In this document: positions 57,601 through 64,000 of the stretch, one piece after another
How positions within the stretch are numbered: position 1 is the first letter of the stretch
Layout of the letters: each line of letters starts with the position of its first letter
From: Cocos nucifera
Lineage: Eukaryota > Streptophyta > Magnoliopsida > Arecales > Arecaceae
NCBI GenBank assembly: GCA_006176705.1
Contig: QRFJ01000021.1
Coordinates: forward strand, 1,439,208-1,503,207
Length of the DNA: 64,000 nt
Reading direction: 5' to 3'
Made by a program: the position numbers and the translations under genes
The notes under the pieces: model-generated
The model's input: only the letters and a program-made list of their open reading frames with translations
Database searches by the model: none
Told to the model about the DNA's origin: nothing

Positions 57601-60600
57601 GCACGCGGGCATGGCTGGACCGTGCAATCCACACGCTAGCAAAGCCTATCATGCGATCCATGCGCAGGCATGGACCGGTTAGAGGCTCACCGCGATTTCA
57701 TGCAGTCCAGGGGGTTTTAGCATGGCTTTTCACACGATTGCATGATCAGACAACTTCAGAGGCTCGAAGGCATGATTGGCTGGCCAGAAATAATCTTTAA
57801 GTCCTGTTTAGTCTCAGTTACCGAATGGAACTCGATTTCGGGCCTTTATAAAGGCCTGATGGCCCATGGGTTGCAGAGGGTGGACCTTGGTTTGGCAGCA
57901 GAGGATAGCAAACCATGGAGAGAAGCCGACAGAGAGTAAAAGCATGGGTGCTTCGGATAGACTGCCAGATAGCGGTCAGAGCTACAAAGGTCTCCTAGAA
58001 AGAGAGCTTTATGAGAGAAAGTGATTCTTGTTAGGAGAGGGATTGATGTATGACGGTTGAGTGTGATTTTCTCTTATAAATTTTCTCTTTTCTCATAGTA
58101 AATCTTGCATGCCCTATGAAGGTAAGCCTTGGCTTAATCTACGTATTTAATTGTGTTCTTTTATTCATCCCTTTTTTTTGTTGTGGTATTGACATCGTCA
58201 TCGGCATTTCGATCATGAACTTGGAGGATCCATATTCCACATGATAGATCTTCCCAAGAGGTGGTGCCTGAGCAAGTGGTATCACAACACTTTACAGCCA
58301 CTTTCTTAATACTGCCACTTATCTCTTCCCGCATAATATTGATTTCCCTAGATCCTATTTTCCTTTCTTCAACATTCTAAGCCATTTGTCTCTCCTCGCA
58401 AAATTGACCACCTAACACTCTTTAAGTCCTCTACAATTTCCTAATAAACACATACAAAACCACCAATCTACATTGGATAATAAACTCACTTGATATAACC
58501 TTACAATCTTTACACAAAACTTGCTCAATCTTTCTAGTAAGGAAGAATTTTATTTGACTAGTACAAGCATTAATGATATCAATAAACTCCTCTCCTAACA
58601 CAAATTTTATGAAAATTATTATTCTATTTTGTCTCTTAATATTTACAACTTTTACGGTTAAACTCTTATCTACAATAATTCCTATTCCATTTTTCTTCCC
58701 ATCTTTTTCAGCATACCAAAGCTTATAACATGTTTTACCAACTTTACTTTTCCTCTTATCCACCTAATCTCTTGCATGGAAGCTATTTTAACACTCAAAA
58801 TCATTACATCTATTAATTTCATTAATTATCCTGTCAACGAGACCATATCCAAGTTATTAAATGTATCCTACTTTCTTGGACAAACTTCTTTACTCACACA
58901 TGCAATTAAAGTGTAAGAATCCTCAATGTTTCTCATCACACATGGGCACTGATGTGGCGTGTTGCTTCTGAGAACACCCTAATTAACCCTCACTCACTTT
59001 TCACTACATCCAGTATCCAATACAATGCTTTGCTAGTAAAGGACATCCTGACTATCTTCTTATATGGAATCAAGCCCATAAGATGGGACTCTAGTTTTAT
59101 GTTGGCTGCAATGTACTGCAACCCACTATCCAGACTGGAACGACCATGCACCAAACACAGTTTTCAGTCATATCAGCTAATCAATAACGCCATTGCACCA
59201 ATCGGCATCTAATATTACAGACTTGTATAACTTATGCTTTTTCTAGCCTATGAACATATTAGTACAAAATTCATCAGAATGCTGAAAAATGTTAGTTCAA
59301 GATGAAATCAATCAAATAACTATTCTTTAAGTGGGACAATAAAAGAAAACTAAAGGCCAATGCACTGAACAAATGGTGCAAGAATATTGTGGGCTTGTTA
59401 TATTATAATTGCAGCATAGGTAGAGAAAAAGGAATGACAAGGTCCTACATGCATAAGCAAGAGCTTAACACAGCAATAGGCAAAAGAAAACATAAAGCAA
59501 GTAACATGGAAAGAAATGCCAGAATGAGTATGCTAAAATGCACCAAGAAAAGAAACGAAATAGAAGGACATGGGTTAAAAAAAAATGGATTACAATCTTC
59601 TATGGGTTGAGAAATTGGTTGCAAGATCATACACACTACATTACAAAACAATTAACTAAATCAAAAGATTTTTTTTTTTTTTCAGAAGTGCAGCCAACAA
59701 ATGTAGGCTTAAGTTTCTCATCACACCCAGAACTTAAATCTCTAAAAGAAAGCATGCATGTAATAAAAGCTAAGATACTCAACATCATCAGGTCTTTTTA
59801 AGTCCAGCCAACGATAAGCACCAATAAGGGCTAAAAGGTCAAATGTGTATTTCCTATGTCATCAAGTATGTATTTCCTGCGATCCCTAGGATTGATGAAA
59901 GAGACATTGTGATGACAGATATAAGGAACTCCCCTTTTCATATAGACCTCAAGTGAAAGAACTTGTTTGCTCCCTATTACTCTATTATTGTGATTTTTGT
60001 TCATTCATAAAGGTGGCATAATAAACCCTGGTTATAAAAAATAATAAAAAAAAAAGCTTCTACAAATAAAAAGGATATTGCTCTAAATCAAAAAAAAGGA
60101 AAAAAAAAGTTCTGACCTGATGAATTGATGATTAGGCTAATAGTTGACATGTTGTCTCCTGCAATTCCTAAGACTGATGACAAATATAAAAAACTAGAAC
60201 ATTCTTTAGCTAATAAATAGCTTCCACTGTTGGCCACATCAGTGACATCACAATGCATCAAGTCCAAAAATGACACTAAGGACTTAGTAATAAGTAATGA
60301 CAATGACCTGCTCATGATGCACTATAACCGACTATTACATCAATATTTTCATGTCCAAGTAATAATTAAAATTTAACCAATGTGGCAAACTTTGATCGTT
60401 ACTACTCTAATCAGACACTATACCATATTTGTTGATGCAAGTCAAGAAAATGTGATAAGTTATTGAGAGGGAGACTGCCAAAATACAAACATTTATGGAT
60501 ATGCTTCAATGTCATTTTTCCCTAGATCATTTACAGGAGGGGATTTGTAGTTCTCTTCTATATTCAATTCTATCCTTCACTATATAGGCCTTAACAAGCC

Positions 60601-63600
60601 TACTTTGAAGATTGATGAAAAATTAAAGTGCGGTGCAGGTTCGAGCGTGCACAAATTCAAAGGAATGTCTAGAGCATCTAAATAAATGGTAGGTTCCAAA
60701 AAAAAAGTCAAAAATATTGTTTATTTAATCATAGTTGTTCTTGCCCATAAGTGAATTATGTTTCTATATTCCAAAAAACACATGCTAAAAGGGTGACTTA
60801 ATTTATAGAATTTATAAAGGCAAAAACTTGGTTCAAATATGTTTTGAACTTTATATAAATAATAATGGGTATCTGTTCTTTAAGGAGGGAAAAAAAATTG
60901 GGTGTTTATCAGCAATTGCAAGAGGAAGACCAGGATTCCCGGGGCACAATAACATAAATAGAAGGTTTCAGCTTCAGACTGCAGTTCTCTTCGCAGTCTA
61001 GCCTTCCTCCTCCACCTTTCTCTCTTCAGCTTTTGAGGGGAGGGGGTGTCAAGAGGTCAAAACTGAACACTAGTTGATGATCTATAAACTGCAGCCAAGC
61101 TTGAACCTTGTGGTACCTGATGATGCCCAAGCTAGACTCTTCTCCAATGGCTCATCCAACTTCTATGTCAAGCTTGACATAATAATAAATCAAGTGACAG
61201 TGATTATTAAAATGCATATGCATATCATAGTACAAATTACAAGGGCAGGTTATCAGCACAACAAACAACATGTGCATTTCTTTCCATCATTGATATTAGT
61301 TAGCATCATTGAATACTGATAGGCAATCACGTAAAAGCATATGTACTGAATATAGCATATATCTTGCCTTCCTTTTCAACTCATACTTGAACATCCTATG
61401 GAGCCTTCGTTTTACTCAAGATATATTCTTGCATGTCTTTTTCCTTTCCCTTCAATTTTAAAGAATTAAAGCTGAATGCATGTGCTGAGATAAATTCATA
61501 ACAAATTTTGAGTTTGTGTTGTTAATATGTAAACTGCATAGCAGCTTTTCAATTGGCTTTTCAGTTTATTTGTTCCTTTGAGATGAATGTGACTAAGGTG
61601 ACTTCGTCAAAAGATATCATCCTCCCATCTCATCCTGATAAAATTTTGGAGGCTTGCTCCCAGGTTTCAAGAGCTTAAGCTGTGACTAGTAAAGTAGTTC
61701 TCTTTACCTGCTAACTATATACATAAGTTCCATTACAATCCCCTCCTTCCTCTTAGTTTTTCCTTGGTTAGAATTTGGTACTAATTTCCAAAAGGCTGCC
61801 CAAACATAAAATCTGTTCAATCTATTAAGCCTTCTCAGTCCTGGTTGTACCTTTTAGCCAACCCTAGACTTCATGGAAAAAGGCTAGGGCGATGATGTTG
61901 ATAATGATGATGATGATGATGGCAACTATTATGTGAATATGTAAATAAACTAGCAAAACTTTATCCACATGACATGTTACTTAAACCCACATGATGCACA
62001 AATTAAAGAATACTCAACATAGTTGCATATATCTAGGATGAGTTTATGATTCTAGATTTCCATGAATCCTGTTTTACATTTATTTGTTTAAATGTCCATA
62101 TCATTCATACAAAGTAGTCATAACTTATATGTATTTGAAAAAAATAAATAAAATAGTGTCACTTGACTTGCCTATCGTGAATATTTCTAGGCAGTTGCAT
62201 AACTTTCAATGCAAAAAAAGGAAGCATAACATGGCACAATGTGTATACAGCCCCTAATCAGCAAGTGGATGATTATTGATCCTCCAGTCATAGACCATTA
62301 GCCATTCTTTGGCAAAATCCAACCTAGCACCACTCAGCCCATGCAATAATGGGTTCATAAACAAAATAAATGAAAAAATGATAATGAAAAAAATCCACCA
62401 ACTATTAAGGACCTTCTTTCAGAAACTATAAGCATGGTCTTTCAAAGTTTCAGAGAGGGGGAAAACTAGCAGTGAATGTTGCGGTGCTAGACAAACATAA
62501 TTTACCTTCTCTTATCTCAAAACAAGTAAAAGCAACAACAACAACAACTTTTACATAAGCCCATGGCGAACCAACTTCAACTTTCATATCAACATCTTTC
62601 TATTTATTGGTCAAGCTAATCTAATAATATGAGCATCAAATTAAGAATCATGCTGACATAGAAATCTCGATTAATATTCCCAATACCAGCAAAATAATTC
62701 CTTATGCGCAAAATTAATTGGAAACACTCTTGAAAGAACAAAGATTATTATTGAAACAAAGTAAATCTTCCATATGAGTTGAACATCCACTCGATGATGT
62801 ATTGCTTTGATAAATCCAACGAGGCATATTTGTTGGACACAAATTCTTCAGGTTGGCATGATCTTCAAATCTCTTTCGGCAATTTAAGTCATCAACCTAT
62901 ACCTAGCCCTCCCAAGTTCATCCAACTGAATTCCAACCTAATCCAACTTGTTTTCACAGACTGCCCAAGCTAGTCTAATCTCTTGAAATTGGTCAAACAT
63001 ATACATAAGGAGATCCCAATTAATGTTCCTAACTGAAGAAAGATAGAACCTAAGATATATATATATATATATATATATAAGTAAAATGAGTATGGTGTAA
63101 AGTAAATAACGCATCACTAGCAAGAATAAATAAATAAATCACATCCACAACATGCAGCCACAACTCAAAGTGGTTCAACGGTTCCCTAATACTATCTACA
63201 GAAGAACATAAAAACCAAGACTTCCATATACGCCACCGAACACAAAGAACTAAATTGCAGACTTCCTAAAGCACGAACAAATAATCCTGGTTGAATTTTT
63301 ATGAAACATCATCAAGTATTTTACCAATCATAAGCAAAAAGGCAAACCGGATGCTTACCCCAAGCGACAGTGCATTCCTCGCTAGTCGCACTAGCTTGAT
63401 TCGCCTGGCACTCGATGCCTGCCAAAATTTCAGACGACCAGAAACATCAAGAACCCAAACAACAAAAGAGTCAAAAAAAAAAAAAAAAAAAAAAAGAAAG
63501 AAAACCTAACCTAGTTATAAGCCAACCGCGCAGGAAAACGACCAATGAAGAAAGATTTACTCACATAGATCCATGATGTGGTTTCTGCAAATAGCGCAGT

Positions 63601-63886
63601 TATCCACGACGATATCTACTCAAATTCCAATTCAATAAATCAGTCAAGCAATCGATCAACATCATCCAAGCAGATCCAAAGCATCGAGGTGTCTGAGAAT
63701 CGAAAAAAGAATCGGTGCTAGAGTTTGGGGACGGATCGGTCGCGTACCCCAGGCCCAGAGGGCGACGGCGTTCCACTTCTTGATCTCGAAGTGCTTCGGC
63801 TTCTTGGAGGACGACGACGACCCAGCGGTGCCGCTCGATCCCTCGCCGACGGGAACCATGTTGATGTCCGTATCCAGCGATGCCAT
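51493..63886 (-). CDS. RBX1: RING-box protein 1 (RBX1/ROC1), 119 aa in 5 coding exons
   Basis: Exons on the minus strand: 63748-63886, 63565-63615, 63359-63418, 51619-51690 and 51493-51530. Splice joints are canonical GT-AG, and four codons (D47, C64, G84, D108) are split. The protein is the RING-H2 subunit of SCF and other cullin-RING E3 ligases: the N-terminal strand binds the cullin, the RING recruits the E2 and promotes cullin neddylation; nuclear and cytosolic. After a Ser-rich variable N-terminus comes HFEIKKWNAVALWAWD. The zinc ligands C53/C56, C64/C67, C79, C86, H88, H91, H93, C94, C105 and D108 are all present, and it ends EWEFQKYGH. Length and sequence match the family (108 aa in human, about 115-120 in plants). 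Intron 3 (51691-63358) is unusually long. Confidence 0.97.
51691..53186. other. RBX1 intron 3, 3' part without recognised elements
   Basis: AT-rich intron with a run of about 20 T at 53009-53028. No coding block, RNA gene or repeat family recognised. Confidence 0.6.
53187..54987 (-). mobile_element. LINE, 3' part (RT to tail), in RBX1 intron 3
   Basis: Same family and orientation as 44812-46560. Minus-strand motifs include ALESKGLSRIDTKYEKYNFS and GGKVYRTVIRLVVYATECW, then RLLRCIYGNTRKD. This is the well-known C-terminal tail of plant LINE-like RT (normally RTAIRPAMLYGAECW). The RT core is degraded at 53930-54980. The 3' tail AACTAGTTTGGATC-like sequence lies near 53210. It is interrupted at 54987 by a copia insertion. 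Confidence 0.85.
54993..55821 (+). repeat. 5' LTR of the defective copia element
   Basis: Starts TGTTGAGAATAACGCC and ends ATCACGATA, aligning with 57390-58289. It is GC-rich in its first 300 bp. The ORFs on both strands in this part are composition artefacts shared by both LTRs. Confidence 0.85.
56318..57010 (+). pseudogene. Copia gag / gag-pre-integrase remnant
   Basis: In-frame pieces read MEEIISVFLQNEVLRRDN, then after a frameshift KIKYYMCDKLEHRGRDC, a CCHC-like knuckle with the first Cys lost to Tyr. Next comes WILDSTCLHHVC (protease W-x-x-DSG region, Gly changed). The tail resembles the gag-pre-integrase lead-in. It is broken by several stops. Confidence 0.7.
57390..58289 (+). repeat. 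3' LTR of the defective copia element
   Basis: Aligns with the 5' LTR over its length with many transitions (several look like C-to-T changes at CG). It ends ATCACAACA directly before the CTTTA duplication. Confidence 0.85.
58295..58920 (-). mobile_element. LINE, 5' part (endonuclease region), in RBX1 intron 3
   Basis: Continuation of the LINE beyond the copia insertion. On the minus strand KTCYKLWYAEKDGKKNGIGI, then IVDKSLTVKVVNIKRQNRI and FIDIINACTSQ match the apurinic-type endonuclease domain of this LINE family (GYKLWYSGKDRNRNGVGIIVDK type). Stops and a missing catalytic C-terminal part show decay. Confidence 0.82.
58921..63358. other. RBX1 intron 3, 5' part
   Basis: About 4.4 kb of AT-rich intron with no recognised protein, RNA gene or TE. 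Simple repeats: T run at 59669-59682, (GAT)n near 61890-61920, and a (TA)n tract at 63056-63079. Confidence 0.6.
63359..63615 (-). CDS. RBX1: RBX1 exons 2-3: first RING zinc sites
   Basis: Exon 2 (63565-63615) gives IVVDNCAICRNHIMDL and exon 3 (63359-63418) gives IECQANQASATSEECTVAW. Cys 64 is created across the joint. These hold ligands C53, C56, C64, C67 and C79. Introns of 132 bp and 146 bp flank exon 2; the poly-A run at 63473-63495 is in intron 2. Confidence 0.95.
63748..63886 (-). CDS. RBX1: RBX1 exon 1: N-terminus and cullin-binding strand
   Basis: Codons 1-46 plus one base. Start context GCATCGCTGG after ATG; the next in-frame ATG (codon 10) would also leave the conserved part intact. 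A Gly/Ser-rich linker (14-27) precedes KHFEIKKWNAVALWAW, the strand that inserts into the cullin C-terminal domain. Donor TGGG|GTACGC; the split codon becomes Asp with the AT of exon 2. Confidence 0.95.
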
Positions 63887-64000
63887 CAGAACGAAGAATT
63901 TAGACCAGGGAAAAATTCGCTCGATCGGAGAAGGGGAGGGGAGCCGACTTAGGAAGCGAAAAAATGTCGCAGGAAGGAGGAGGGCATTTAAAGGGACTGC
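63887..64000 (-). promoter_or_regulatory. RBX1 5' leader and possible core promoter edge
   Basis: Upstream of the RBX1 ATG, on the minus strand, lies about 75 nt of C/T-rich leader-like sequence, then a TTTAAAT (63987-63993) that could act as a TATA-like element about 100 nt before the ATG. The window ends here, so the promoter itself is mostly outside. Confidence 0.3.

Larger units (their letters stand above)
54993..58289 (+). mobile_element. Defective copia LTR retrotransposon (3.3 kb) inserted in the LINE
   Basis: LTRs at 54993-55821 and 57390-58289 enclose about 1.6 kb. A target-site duplication CTTTA is present at 54988-54992 and 58290-58294. The primer site TTGGTATTAGAGCTAG follows the 5' LTR (55823 onward). 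The interior keeps only gag with a zinc knuckle and part of the gag-pre-integrase region; integrase, RT and RNase H are missing. The element therefore needed proteins from a relative to move. LTR divergence (both ends have lost the canonical TG or CA in one copy) shows it is not recent. Confidence 0.88.

Overview
The window is a piece of plant nuclear genome, almost certainly a monocot with a large repeat-rich genome. A palm is my best guess, from overall feel and not from any diagnostic sequence. The evidence is intron-rich genes with GT-AG splice sites, kilobase-sized introns filled with retroelements, plant-type Ty1/copia and Ty3/gypsy elements primed by initiator tRNA-Met, hAT-like MITEs, and a scaffold gap of exactly 1000 N. 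There is no bacterial operon, CRISPR array or phage content.

Layout. (1) 1-2004 is a near-identical copy of 26175-28180, which is part of intron 1 of the kinase gene below. (2) 2005 to about 25480 is a block of nested transposons: a CACTA terminus, a minus-strand copia fragment, a minus-strand chromovirus-type Ty3/gypsy element (LTRs 5387-6999 and 11059-12143), a same-family pair of copia elements nested head to head around the gap at 13001-14000, and a gag-only LTR element with a minisatellite. (3) About 25500-50321 is one plus-strand gene for a STE20/BLUS1-type (Fray-like) serine/threonine kinase. I could join 20 coding exons in frame to give 695 residues. (4) 50322-51492 is the spacer between two convergent genes. 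(5) 51493-63886 on the minus strand is RBX1, the RING-box subunit of cullin-RING ubiquitin ligases. It has five coding exons and 119 residues, with a third intron of about 11.7 kb.

The two genes converge (tail to tail) and show no obvious functional link. Both host copies of the same LINE family in their introns. The LINE in RBX1 is split by a 3.3-kb defective copia element whose CTTTA target-site duplication can still be read.

I found nothing that amounts to a new molecular system. The most useful observations are the 2-kb duplication of the kinase 5' region, a 604-bp tandem duplication, a cluster of MYB-type palindromes and a short upstream ORF in the kinase leader, a GC-AG intron, and several unclassified repeats. 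Coordinates of exons come from reading splice sites by eye. No transcript data or database search was available.
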